Assembly: GCA_030653365.1 (NCBI GenBank)
Contig: JAURZL010000006.1
Coordinates: 1-64,000 of the forward strand
Source: Anaerolineaceae bacterium
Lineage (GTDB): Bacteria; Chloroflexota; Anaerolineae; Anaerolineales; Anaerolineaceae
Reading direction: 5' to 3'
DNA length: 64,000 bases
The notes under the pieces were generated by a model. That model was not told where the DNA came from and ran no database searches. It saw nothing but the letters and a program-made list of their open reading frames with translations. The position numbers were made by a program, and so were the translations under genes. Of the stretch, positions 27,467 through 36,097 are shown piece after piece (position 1 is the stretch's first letter; each line of letters opens with the position of its first letter).

Positions 27467-27763
27467 CTATTTTCTAATTGCATTCTCACCTGAATTTTTT
27501 CGCCTGAACCAAAAGCTTGATGGGCCAATCTGTGGGTAATCAGGATAATAATGCTTCAAATCTATAAAACAAGGAAAAACAGATTTCAACTTATCAGGAT
27601 AGATAAGATGGAAATAACTACTAGCCCATATTATTACAAAATCACAATTAAAAGCTAAGAAAGCCTGCAAAATGTATTGCTCTGTCCAAAAGTAGCGATC
27701 CTCAAATACCCATTTTCTTGGATATTCCGCTGGGAAATGGTTGGTGAAAATGAATAGGTACAA
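27467..27763 (-). CDS. Short hypothetical protein, probably a gene fragment
   Basis: This 98-residue frame begins MYLFIFTNHFPAEYPRKWVFEDRYF, like the first strand and loop of some capsular glycosyltransferases, then ends abruptly after KHYYPDYPQIGPSSFWFRRK. No full domain is present. It sits in register with the flanking genes (nine bases to the FkbM gene). I read it as a truncated or degraded gene, though a small genuine protein cannot be excluded. Confidence 0.45.
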   Translation of the reverse strand: MYLFIFTNHFPAEYPRKWVFEDRYFWTEQYILQAFLAFNCDFVIIWASSYFHLIYPDKLKSVFPCFIDLKHYYPDYPQIGPSSFWFRRKNSGENAIRK

Positions 27764-27937
27764 TGTGGAACCCTAGATTTTCCAGAAATCAAAATAATTT
27801 TTGTCTTAAGCAAATTTAGGGAGGATAAAGGAAATTAACTTGAATAACATACGTTTTATAATATTTTTCTTATAACCTTTGATGTTTCAGAGTAATAAAT
27901 TATCAAAAAAAATGGTTTTCAATTCTCTTCAGGATAA

Positions 27938-29209
27938 TTATTTCTCAACAATTTCACTAAACAGTTCTGTAGGTACTAAAATTGGCCATTCTGGAAAACG
28001 AGCCAGATTGATCCCATTTTTCGGTTCAATTAATGAACACTTTAATGCATCCATAATATGATCATAGAAAGGTAAGCCGCCTTTTGGGCCAATAGCAATA
28101 TTTACATAAAGTTCTGAGATTGTAAATTTTGGAGGATAGAAAGAGAATCGATTACGAACTTTTTTGGCTTGAGGAATTAAATCTAAACCATGCATAGAAT
28201 GTGTGAAGTTCCAAAGAGGACGTTGTAGATTATCAAAAAAGGAAATTGATATCTCAGTAGGTATTTTGTGGGGGTTTTCAGTTTCTATGATTAATGAAAT
28301 GGGTTCCCCATTAAAAAATTGAGAAATGACTTCTCCTGATTTGTTTTCGAACCAAGCTTTTCGTATTATTGGTTGTTCATTAATTGTGCTATTTTGTCTT
28401 TCAAACACGGAGAAAAACCCATTATTCAAATAGCTTCCAATCACTGAATTTACATCATTATCAAATTTCAGGTTGCCTTTATCGAGGAAAAAACCTCTCG
28501 AACATAAGTTGGAGATAGCTGCCATATTATGGCTCACAAACAACACTGTTCGTCCCATTTGTGCCACATCTCCCATTTTTCCTAAGCACTTCTTCTGGAA
28601 CTGCGCATCACCTACTGCTAGAACTTCGTCTACCACCAAAATTTCCGGTTCCATATGAGCAGCTACCGCAAAAGCTAAGCGCACATACATACCACTGGAA
28701 TATCGCTTGACTGGAGTATCTAAAAATTTCTCGACTTCTGCGAAGGCCACAATCTCATCAAATTTACGCGTAATCTCTGTCCGGGCCATACCCAGAATAG
28801 CGCCATTGAGGTAGATATTTTCTCTGCCAGTCAATTCTGGGTGGAAACCAGTTCCTACTTCTAAGAGGCTTGCAACACGTCCCTTGATAGTCACCCGCCC
28901 GGTTGATGGCTCAGTAATCCGGCTCAAGATTTTTAGAAGAGTACTCTTGCCAGCACCATTGCGGCCTATGATACCCACAGCTTCCCCGCGCTGGATCTCA
29001 AAACTTACATCATTAAGCGCCCAGAATTCCTCCATGGAATCACCCTGAATAATGGCTTTGCCTTGTACCAGGTTTCTTGTCTTGTGCCAAATGCCGCGTG
29101 CGTTCTGCATCAGAACATCGCGCAAGGCCAGGTATCTACCATTTCCAGATTGATGGCCAATGGTGTATTTCTTGCCCAGGTTTTCGGCTTTAATAACGAT
29201 ATCAGGCAT
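27938..29209 (-). CDS. Wzt-like polysaccharide ABC exporter ATPase
   Basis: The 423-residue product is the ATPase of a polysaccharide exporter. Walker A is GRNGAGKST (82-90), the signature is YSSGM (170-174) and Walker B LVVDEVLAVGD (191-201). A C-terminal beta-sandwich of about 150 residues (275-423) matches the Wzt C-terminal domain that recognises chain-end modifications. It lies two bases after the permease gene and would work with it at the inner membrane. FkbM or the other methyltransferase could supply the recognised cap. Confidence 0.92.
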   Translation of the reverse strand: MPDIVIKAENLGKKYTIGHQSGNGRYLALRDVLMQNARGIWHKTRNLVQGKAIIQGDSMEEFWALNDVSFEIQRGEAVGIIGRNGAGKSTLLKILSRITEPSTGRVTIKGRVASLLEVGTGFHPELTGRENIYLNGAILGMARTEITRKFDEIVAFAEVEKFLDTPVKRYSSGMYVRLAFAVAAHMEPEILVVDEVLAVGDAQFQKKCLGKMGDVAQMGRTVLFVSHNMAAISNLCSRGFFLDKGNLKFDNDVNSVIGSYLNNGFFSVFERQNSTINEQPIIRKAWFENKSGEVISQFFNGEPISLIIETENPHKIPTEISISFFDNLQRPLWNFTHSMHGLDLIPQAKKVRNRFSFYPPKFTISELYVNIAIGPKGGLPFYDHIMDALKCSLIEPKNGINLARFPEWPILVPTELFSEIVEK

Positions 29210-29211
29210 AG

Positions 29212-30081
29212 TTAAATCATATCCGCAAAAGTTTTTTCCATCTTCCGGAACTGACTGACGCCGAGCCAGAGGAAGAAGGCGACCACTACCAAACTAAGAG
29301 CAAAACCAGGCCAGTAGATGGGGCTGTCACCACCTAAGATGCACCAACGAAAGCCGTCAATCACACCAACGATAGGATTCAAACTGTAGAGCAAGCGCCA
29401 CTTTTCCGGAACAACATTGCTACTAAAGCCTACAGGCGAGACGTACAAGCCGAACTGCACGACAAAGGGAATCACATACCGAAAATCCCGATACTTCACA
29501 TTTAGCGCTGTAATCCACAAGCCTGGCCCCAGACTGGCCAACATGGCTATCAGCATAAACAAGGGCAGCAACAGCATGTTCCAACCCGGCGCAAAGCGGT
29601 AATACAGCATCAGCGCCAGCAAGATCACAAAGCTAATCAGAAAATCCGCAAAAGCGGTCACGATCGTCGCTGTAGGGATGATCAATCTTGGGAAATAAAC
29701 CTTGCTAATTAAATTCGCGTTGCCAATCAGGCTGTTGGAAGCATCACTTAGAGAAGTGGCGAACAAGGTCCACGGCAGCATAGCCGCAAAGACCAGCAAC
29801 GCATAAGGCGTGTTGCCATCACTGGGCAGCTTCGCTAACCGGCCAAAGATAACCGTAAACACCACCATTGTCAACAGTGGTCTAAGAATCGCCCAAACGA
29901 CTCCAATAACGGTTTGCTTGTAACGCACAGATAGGTCTCTCCAGGCCAAGATAAGAAAGAGCTCTCTGAACCGCCATAGATCATTCCAATAATTTTTGTC
30001 AGCATGACCCAGTTCCAAAACAATAACCGGCTCTTCTGACTGCTTACTAACATTAGAAATCATACTTATTGAAGTTTTCAT
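29212..30081 (-). CDS. Wzm-like polysaccharide ABC exporter permease
   Basis: The 289-residue product has six hydrophobic segments and the ABC-2 permease hallmark LAWRDLSVRYKQTVIGVVWAILRPLLTMVVF, with later SLNPIVGVIDGFRWCILG. It forms the channel for polysaccharide export with the Wzt-like ATPase. It is the first gene of the long minus-strand locus, so a promoter should lie upstream in the repeat mosaic between 30082 and 30752. Confidence 0.92.
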   Translation of the reverse strand: MKTSISMISNVSKQSEEPVIVLELGHADKNYWNDLWRFRELFLILAWRDLSVRYKQTVIGVVWAILRPLLTMVVFTVIFGRLAKLPSDGNTPYALLVFAAMLPWTLFATSLSDASNSLIGNANLISKVYFPRLIIPTATIVTAFADFLISFVILLALMLYYRFAPGWNMLLLPLFMLIAMLASLGPGLWITALNVKYRDFRYVIPFVVQFGLYVSPVGFSSNVVPEKWRLLYSLNPIVGVIDGFRWCILGGDSPIYWPGFALSLVVVAFFLWLGVSQFRKMEKTFADMI

Positions 30082-30171
30082 CTTCCAGAGTTTGTACTAA
30101 TTTTATTTAATTTTTGCAAAAAATTAGTTGTTTAAAAGCTGACAAAAGAGCCAGGCAAAATTGTGGTGGTG

Positions 30172-30205
30172 ATACCACTTGGCTACGTCTGAGGGTACTT
30201 CGTGG
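30172..30205. repeat. 34-base interspersed repeat, copy 1
   Basis: It starts ataccacttg and ends gggtacttcgtgg, differing at four positions from the copy at 30611-30644. The ends (ccac and gtgg) are complementary. Confidence 0.6.
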
Positions 30206-30610
30206 GTGGTGAGCAGAGGTTTGATAAGGAGCCGGAAACGAGCAAGGATAAGTGAAACCAATGGCCGGAAAACCCGTCTTCGGTCTCCGGTCTTCCGTCT
30301 TTTTCCACGCTCCGCCGTTATGACATCCTTTTAGCTGATGGCTGATAGCTGGTTGCTGGTAGGAAGAACCCATTTATAAATAATCTTTTTGGATCCTATA
30401 GCTAGTAATAAAGAGATAAAAAATCTTTTCCTACTGGCTACGAGCTACGAGCTACGAGCTATAAACTAACTTGTCATTACGGGTTGAATTATATTCGGTT
30501 GTGGTTTGAGCCAGATGGGTTTTTTGTAGGGGGGTGGGTTTGATCTGTGAAAGCCCGCCTTGTTGTCTGGATCAAACGATGTTTATTATAGCATAGTTAG
30601 CTGATGGCTG

Positions 30611-30644
30611 ATACCACTTGACTTCGTCTTCGGGTACTTCGTGG
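30611..30644. repeat. 34-base interspersed repeat, copy 2, inside a heptamer array
   Basis: The 34 bases split a gctgatg tandem array: gctgatggctgat lies directly before and ggctgatggctgat after. The array would be continuous without it, which indicates insertion into a pre-existing array. Confidence 0.6.
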
Positions 30645-30691
30645 CTGATGGCTGATAGGATTCAGGTGATGTGTCTCTGAATCCTAATGCC

Positions 30692-30719
30692 TAGACTCTA
30701 AAACCTATTCCTGTATAAT
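30692..30719 (+). promoter_or_regulatory. Candidate sigma-70-type promoter for the C39-like protease gene
   Basis: A perfect TATAAT at 30714-30719 lies 34 bases before the TTG start. A weak -35 (tagact, 30692-30697) sits 16 bases upstream. Only the -10 box is convincing. Confidence 0.35.
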
Positions 30720-30752
30720 AAGAGTGAGGGTTTTTTCAAGGATGTTGATGCG

Positions 30753-32306
30753 TTGAATAAGCGGTTGTTGAGCGGGATGGTGTGGTTGCTGGTGGTGTGG
30801 CTGGTGTTTGGGCATACGCCGGCGCAGGGCTATTTTAGCGCTGCCTGGGAGGATCCGGACTGGAATGTGGAACCGCAACAGAGTACCACGGGGCCATATC
30901 CACCGCTGGAGGTGCTGCTGTGGGATGAACAGAAGGCTATGTCGCTGCCACAGGAGACGAAAGGCGAGGTGGTGTTGAACACGCCGGCTTATTACTGGCG
31001 GCATGGCTGTGGTCCCACTGCAGTGGGAATGGTGGTGGGGTATTATGACACGAAAGGGTATGATAATCTGATCCCGGGCGGTGCGTGGACGCAGACTGCG
31101 GCGGTTAGCCAGATGATTGCTTCGGGAGGGAACAGTGGTGCGCCGTGTCCACCCGGTTCGGAGCAGCATTTTGAAGATTACGCGCTGCCGATTGATGACT
31201 TCGGGAGTATGCAAACGGACAATTACCTCACGGCCGGGAGAGCTGCGCATGCCAATAACAGTATGGCTGATTACCTGGGCACGTCCAGAAGTTCGCTGGG
31301 CAATCCGTATGGGTGGAGCTGGTCGACTGAGATGGGGTATTCTTTCCGCCATTACTTCCATAGGTATTACCCGGAGGTGACGGTTGAAACCCCGGCTTAT
31401 TACGCTGCAAGTGGCGGCATGACCTGGGATGTGCTGGTGCAGGAGATTAATGCGGGGCGTCCGATGGTGTTTCTGGTGGATACCAATGGGGATGGGGTCA
31501 CGGATCATTTTGTGACGGCGATCGGGTACCGCAGCAGTCCCACCCGGCAATATGCGATGCGGGACACGTGGTCGACCTCAAGTGTGCGCTGGGAGAATTT
31601 TGCGATGGTTCAATCCGGGGTTCGCTGGGGGATCTGGGGCGGGTATGCTTATCGGATCTCGCATCCACCGACGGACCTCACGCTCTCGAACCAGAGTGTG
31701 GTGGAGAATCTGCCGGTTGGCTCGCAGGTTGGCAGTTTCAGTACCAGTGATCCTCTGCTGGGGGATCTCTTCACTTACAGCTTCGTCGCTGGGTCGGGGA
31801 GCACGGACAATGGGCTGTTCCGTATCGCCGGTAGCCAGCTTTTGACGGACACAGCGATCGATTATGAGAGCAGAACGGGGTATTCGGTGCGAGTGCGCAG
31901 CAGCGATTCGGGCGGCGATTGGGTGGAGAGGAGTTTCAGCATTACGGTCAGCGATGTGAACGAAGCGCCTTTCGATATCACGCTGGCGGTTGGGGAGGTG
32001 GATGTGCTGATACCGGCCGGGAGCGAGGTCGGTCGATTGAGCACGTTGGATCAGGACGCGGGGGAGACGTTTGTTTACAGTCTGGACTGCGGGTTGGGCG
32101 GTGAGGACAATGGTTCCTTCACGATCGCGGGGGACAGGCTGATGGCTGCTGAGGAGATTGATTTTGGGCAGCAGGGGCAGTATTCGGTGCGGGTGCGCAG
32201 CACGGATGCGGGGGGGTTGTTCATTCAAAAAATCTTAGTGATCTCCATGGAGGGGGTGGAGAATTCGTATGTCAATTCGATTTTCCTGCCAGTGCTGGTG
32301 AAGTAG
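30753..32306 (+). CDS. Secreted C39-like cysteine protease with cadherin-like repeats
   Basis: The 517-residue product has a signal peptide (residues 1-26). Its papain-like peptidase_C39_2 domain shows catalytic C86 in YWRHGCGPTA, H252 in VTDHFVTAIGY and D271 in RDTWS. Two cadherin-like beta-sandwiches follow (about 305-405 and 405-505, with the ENLPVGSQVGSFSTSD pattern and SVRVRSSD). The chain ends in IFLPVLVK, the terminal motif shared by several secreted proteins here. I kept the TTG start because AAGGA lies upstream; an ATG at 30777 is the alternative. The base composition is clearly more G+C-rich than the polysaccharide core. Confidence 0.88.
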   Translation: MNKRLLSGMVWLLVVWLVFGHTPAQGYFSAAWEDPDWNVEPQQSTTGPYPPLEVLLWDEQKAMSLPQETKGEVVLNTPAYYWRHGCGPTAVGMVVGYYDTKGYDNLIPGGAWTQTAAVSQMIASGGNSGAPCPPGSEQHFEDYALPIDDFGSMQTDNYLTAGRAAHANNSMADYLGTSRSSLGNPYGWSWSTEMGYSFRHYFHRYYPEVTVETPAYYAASGGMTWDVLVQEINAGRPMVFLVDTNGDGVTDHFVTAIGYRSSPTRQYAMRDTWSTSSVRWENFAMVQSGVRWGIWGGYAYRISHPPTDLTLSNQSVVENLPVGSQVGSFSTSDPLLGDLFTYSFVAGSGSTDNGLFRIAGSQLLTDTAIDYESRTGYSVRVRSSDSGGDWVERSFSITVSDVNEAPFDITLAVGEVDVLIPAGSEVGRLSTLDQDAGETFVYSLDCGLGGEDNGSFTIAGDRLMAAEEIDFGQQGQYSVRVRSTDAGGLFIQKILVISMEGVENSYVNSIFLPVLVK

Positions 32307-32400
32307 GTGTAGCTAATACCCTACGGGCATTATATAGCTGGTAGCGGATAGGGTTTGGGATTCTCCTCGTTTCACTTCGGAGTCCTTCGGAAGGTTTGGC
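32307..32400. repeat. Repeat-rich spacer between convergent genes
   Basis: It contains agcta and gctggtagc words interrupted by taccctacgggcat (32317-32330). With its flank this matches the reverse complement of the insertion at 4621-4634 at 22 of 23 positions. A second run, cacttcggagtccttcggaagg, lies at about 32371-32392. Confidence 0.5.
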
Positions 32401-33540
32401 CTATTCCAGCGTTTCGGTTGGAGTTGGCTCAGGTGTATTGGTGACCGTGGGTTCAGGTGTATCTGAAGGTGTGGGTTCGGGAGAATCCGAAGGAGCCGGT
32501 GGAGGAGGGGTTGTAGGAGAAAGCGGTGGTGTATTTGTGATGGTTGCAGTTGGAGTTTTGGTAGCAAAGGTCGCGGTGGGTGGAATTGTATTCGTGAATG
32601 TACGGGTTAGCGTATGAATCAAAGTTTTTGTTGGCGTGCGCGTGTTTGAAAAAATTGGATTCCGCGTAGCTGTTGGTATTGATGTGAGCGTGCTTGTTCG
32701 GGTGCGGGTATTTGTTGGTGCGGGGGTGTGGGTATTATCTGGACCATCGGAGGTGGCTGTATAGGTGGGGGTATTAGTGGCAATGCGAGGATAATAAGGA
32801 AGATATATTTCCTGCCCGAGGGATAAATTTTGTGTGGTCAGGCAGTTTGCCTCCATAAGGTTACCCACCGGTGTGCGCACCCATCGACTGAGCCAGACAA
32901 GGGTGTCCCAAACTTTTACTTTATAGACAATCCATCCATCTGGTTTCGAACAGACAACGACTGTGGGTGTTCGGGTTGTTGATTTTGTCCGGGATGGTGT
33001 TTGCTGAATCTGTCCTGTGGTGGTGATTGGTGGGGTTTGTGATAACCAGGAAATTTTTATTGCCTGGACTGTGAGTTCGTTAATCAAGGTGGGATTGGGG
33101 GTGAAAAGGTTTACGGTTTGGGTCATGGAGGGGGTTCTGTCATGGGGTAAATTTTCGGAGGTTTGATCGGAAGGATCGGTACTGGTGAAGAGGTTCGTTT
33201 TGGCAAATACATACCAGGTGGTGAAAGCCAAAATGGTCAGAACTGCGAGGAAGGTGATCAATTGTGTCATGGAATGTAAAAACACAAATCGGGTTGAGCT
33301 TTGGACTGTCAGATTTTCAGTGGGTTTTGGTTTAATTACTAATGGAAATATCCGTTCACCACTCAGGAAAATAGGGCAGCAGACGTGATTTTCACTCAGG
33401 CAATACTCGTTTTGATGACCTAAAGCGATTGTTTTGGGTTTTGCCAAATGATAGCAATAATGATAATTATTGGCAACTGTCATGAAGGTGTATTGATCAT
33501 AATTAAGACCAAGACTGGGGCAACGTTTTACTGCAGGCAA
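32401..33540 (-). CDS. LysM-domain membrane protein with Cys/His-rich N-terminus
   Basis: The 379-residue product starts with a soluble module holding C7, C29, H31, C47, H52, C54 and C55, spaced like a metal-binding site. One membrane helix follows (about 92-113), then a Thr/Pro-rich linker, a LysM domain (202-249, ending LSLGQEIYLP) and a Thr/Pro-rich tail of repeated TNTP-like units. LysM domains bind peptidoglycan-type glycans. The orientation would place the Cys/His module in the cytoplasm and LysM outside. The TTG start is supported by GGGAGG five to six bases upstream. The ligand of the N-terminal module is unknown. Confidence 0.8.
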   Translation of the reverse strand: MPAVKRCPSLGLNYDQYTFMTVANNYHYCYHLAKPKTIALGHQNEYCLSENHVCCPIFLSGERIFPLVIKPKPTENLTVQSSTRFVFLHSMTQLITFLAVLTILAFTTWYVFAKTNLFTSTDPSDQTSENLPHDRTPSMTQTVNLFTPNPTLINELTVQAIKISWLSQTPPITTTGQIQQTPSRTKSTTRTPTVVVCSKPDGWIVYKVKVWDTLVWLSRWVRTPVGNLMEANCLTTQNLSLGQEIYLPYYPRIATNTPTYTATSDGPDNTHTPAPTNTRTRTSTLTSIPTATRNPIFSNTRTPTKTLIHTLTRTFTNTIPPTATFATKTPTATITNTPPLSPTTPPPPAPSDSPEPTPSDTPEPTVTNTPEPTPTETLE

Positions 33541-33613
33541 ACACTCCTCCCATGATTGAATGTATTATTATTATGCCATAGATTGGGGGAAAAGGGTTGG
33601 GGGAGGGTAAGTG

Positions 33614-33666
33614 ATAGGTTATAGGAAATATGTTGCTAAAAACCTATTACCTATGACCTATGACCT
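33614..33666. repeat. Heptamer array cctatga with inverted partner
   Basis: Three cctat[tg]a units lie at 33643-33666 and an inverted counterpart (ataggttatagg) at 33614-33625. Between the two divergently transcribed genes this could form a hairpin. Confidence 0.5.
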
Positions 33667-33745
33667 GAATACGCAACAGTTTATCATTTCCAATTATCCC
33701 TTTTTCCTAGTAAAATTGTAATCAGTCTATTACAGCGGAGGAAAC

Positions 33746-35059
33746 ATGAAAGTATTAGTCATCGGCACGGGTTATGTGGGATTGAACACCGGGGTAGTTC
33801 TGGCTTATTTGGGACACCAGGTGACATGCCTGGATGTGGTGCAGGAGAAGATCGATATGCTGAAGGCTGGGAAATCTCCGATCTATGAACCCAATCTGGA
33901 CACGATGCTGGCGCTGGCTTATGACCACTTGACTTTTACGACCGATTATGACGCTGCTGATATCGCCAATACCGATGTGGTTTTTATCGCTGTGGGGACG
34001 CCTTCGATGCCGGATGGCTCTGCGAATCTGGAGTATGTGCGCCAGGCTGCGCATGCGGTGGGATCACGGCTGAATGATCATTTCACCGTGGTGGTGAACA
34101 AGTCGACGGTGCCGATTGGCTCTGGCAACTGGGTGGGGACGATTGTGCGCGATGCGTATGTGGAATCGCACGGCTTCAAGCCCGAACAGCATTACGCGAT
34201 TGCTTCCAACCCCGAGTTCCTGCGCCAGGGGTCTGCGCTGTATGACACTTTCTATCCCGACCGAATCGTGGTGGGGGCAATGGATTCGCGTGCCATCGAC
34301 GTGCTGACGAACCTGTACCGCCCGATTTTGAACCAGGACTTCACTGCTCCGGAATGCCTGCCCAGGCCGGAAGGTTTTTCGGTGGTGCCGCTGGTGACCT
34401 GTGATCTGGCGTCGGCTGAGATGATTAAATATGCTGCCAATTCGTTTTTGGCGTTGAAGATTTCCTATATCAATGAGATTGCGCACCTGTCTGAGAAGGT
34501 TGGCGCGGACATCACGCAGATCGCGCGCGGGATTGGCCTGGACACGAGGATTGGTCCACGCTTTCTGAGCGCTGGGATCGGTTGGGGCGGTTCGTGCTTT
34601 GGGAAGGACACGGCGGCGTTGATCTCGACGGCTGGGGAGTACAATCTGGAAATGCCGATTATTCAGGCGGCGCGAACGGTGAATTACCAGCTGCGCGAGG
34701 AGATCGTGATGCGCGTTCAGGACGAGCTCAAGATCCTCAAGGGAAAGACGGTGACGCTGCTTGGTCTGGCATTCAAACCGAACACGGATGACCTGCGCGA
34801 CGCTCCTTCGATTGATATTGCGAAGAAGCTGATCCAGCGGGGTGCGAAGGTGCGCGGGCACGATCCGGTGGCGATGGGGAATATGCAGCGGCAGTATCCG
34901 GATCTGGCGATTGAGTATTTCGACGATCCTGCGCAGGCTGTGGCTGATACGGATGCGATCCTGCTGGTGACGGAGTGGCCGGTGTATAAGAAGCTGGACT
35001 GGAAGGGGATTTTGAAGGATGGGAAGGTTAAGTTGATTGATGGGCGGAATTTCTTTTAA
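33746..35059 (+). CDS. ugd: UDP-glucose 6-dehydrogenase
   Basis: The 437-residue enzyme oxidises UDP-glucose to UDP-glucuronate with two NAD. The NAD loop is VIGTGYVGLNTG (5-16), catalytic C284 lies in GWGGSCFGKD, and LAFKPNTDDLRDAPS marks the C-terminal UDP-binding domain. The length is normal. GGAGG lies before the ATG. It supplies uronic acid donors for the envelope glycans, and stands alone between non-sugar genes. Confidence 0.95.
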   Translation: MKVLVIGTGYVGLNTGVVLAYLGHQVTCLDVVQEKIDMLKAGKSPIYEPNLDTMLALAYDHLTFTTDYDAADIANTDVVFIAVGTPSMPDGSANLEYVRQAAHAVGSRLNDHFTVVVNKSTVPIGSGNWVGTIVRDAYVESHGFKPEQHYAIASNPEFLRQGSALYDTFYPDRIVVGAMDSRAIDVLTNLYRPILNQDFTAPECLPRPEGFSVVPLVTCDLASAEMIKYAANSFLALKISYINEIAHLSEKVGADITQIARGIGLDTRIGPRFLSAGIGWGGSCFGKDTAALISTAGEYNLEMPIIQAARTVNYQLREEIVMRVQDELKILKGKTVTLLGLAFKPNTDDLRDAPSIDIAKKLIQRGAKVRGHDPVAMGNMQRQYPDLAIEYFDDPAQAVADTDAILLVTEWPVYKKLDWKGILKDGKVKLIDGRNFF

Positions 35060-35065
35060 TAGACA

Positions 35066-35085
35066 GTAAAGATTGAACCGCAAAG
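35066..35085. repeat. Fragment of the intergenic A repeat
   Basis: aaagattgaaccgcaaag is the start of an A unit as in the 1-7.7 kb region. No B partner follows, so this is a solo remnant. The rest of the gap to 35283 has no recognisable feature. Confidence 0.6.
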
Positions 35086-35283
35086 GGGGGAGGATTTACT
35101 AGGATTTGGGATTTGGTGCAAAGGTTGTTTTGGGTTTTAAGGCGCTATGGGGGGATAATTTGTGAATTGGGTGGAATATTTTAAGATTATTTTGGGGATA
35201 TTGGTTTTATTTCTGATATAGAATATGGGTAGCTTTTGGGGTGATTTTTCACTGCAAGAGAAATACATTTGATGGAGTTAGCG

Positions 35284-36090
35284 ATGCGGAGATTCATTGG
35301 GACTATCCTGGTTGTATTAATTTGTTTGGTTGGATTGAGCACATCTGTGCAGGCACAGACGCCAACACCTGTTCCATTTATTGTCCCACCTGGGGGAATT
35401 GCAATCATTGGGTTTAATTTTGACGAACCAGATCAGTTTGCATTTGTGTGTCTTGTAAATATTCCTGATAAAACCGAAATACGGTTTACAGATAATGGTT
35501 GGATGTCAACTAACATTTTCCGTACTGGAGAAAGTATTCTTTCCTGGTATACACCAGGTGGATGTGAAGTAGGTCAGATCGTTAATATCAATCTAACCGA
35601 TACTTTTCATAGAAATAACACAACTAATGAACCATTCGATTTATCACCAAATGGCGATCAAATTTTGGTTTATCAACAATATTTAACCAATCCTCCAACC
35701 TTCATTTTTGCTCTTAATTCGGAACTAACGACGTGGCAAACCAGTGCAACGAATGCAAACACATCTGCAAATCCATTTGGTTTGGATTCAACTAAGTCGA
35801 TTGCGCTGGATGAAATCGATAATTCCATCTACACAGGACCAAAATCATTTAATACAACAGCGGATGCATTGGCTGCGATTGTCAATAAGGCTATTTGGTC
35901 AGGATCAAACGATGTACGGCAGACCATGCCAAGTGGATCATTCTCATTTACTACGACAGCAGTGGAGGTGAGTGATTTTCGAGCGGATACAGGGGGAGAA
36001 AATGCGCCGTGGTGGGTGTTGGTGGGGGTAGTGGTAATTGCAGTGGTGGTAATGGTGGTCAAGAGGCCGAAGAGGGAGTGTTGTAAATAG
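35284..36090 (+). CDS. Secreted protein with C-terminal membrane anchor
   Basis: The product has a signal peptide (MRRFIGTILVVLICLVGLSTSVQAQ). Its domain contains IAIIGFNFDEPDQFAFVCLVNIPDKTEIRFTDNGW, a pattern I have seen in large bacterial surface proteins but cannot name with confidence. The end has a GGENAPWW motif, one membrane helix and a basic tail (KRPKRE), the layout of a C-terminal sorting signal. I chose the ATG at 35284, with GGAG seven bases before, over one at 35269. It may be displayed on the cell surface. Confidence 0.7.
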   Translation: MRRFIGTILVVLICLVGLSTSVQAQTPTPVPFIVPPGGIAIIGFNFDEPDQFAFVCLVNIPDKTEIRFTDNGWMSTNIFRTGESILSWYTPGGCEVGQIVNINLTDTFHRNNTTNEPFDLSPNGDQILVYQQYLTNPPTFIFALNSELTTWQTSATNANTSANPFGLDSTKSIALDEIDNSIYTGPKSFNTTADALAAIVNKAIWSGSNDVRQTMPSGSFSFTTTAVEVSDFRADTGGENAPWWVLVGVVVIAVVVMVVKRPKRECCK

Positions 36091-36097
36091 CTTTAAG

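Larger units (their letters stand above)
30082..30752. repeat. Repeat mosaic between divergent operons
   Basis: This 670-base gap holds no convincing gene. It contains a [tc]cggtct array (30275-30300), gctgatg-type units (30333-30345 and around 30600-30657), a ctacgag array (30434-30462) and two copies of a 34-base sequence (30172-30205 and 30611-30644). Any translation of it (for example 30107-30373) is repeat-derived. Confidence 0.7.

Noticed and set aside
30107..30373. 88-codon minus frame in the repeat mosaic
   Set aside because: Its translation (for example QQPAISHQL) comes from tandem repeats, with no ribosome site or domain.
30705..31550. Minus-strand frame of 281 codons opposite the C39-like protease
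   Set aside because: Arg/His/Pro-rich composition typical of an antisense shadow in G+C-rich DNA; the plus strand has signal peptide and catalytic motifs.
34064..35083. Minus-strand frame of 339 codons opposite ugd
   Set aside because: Shadow of UDP-glucose dehydrogenase; low-complexity Arg/His-rich translation.
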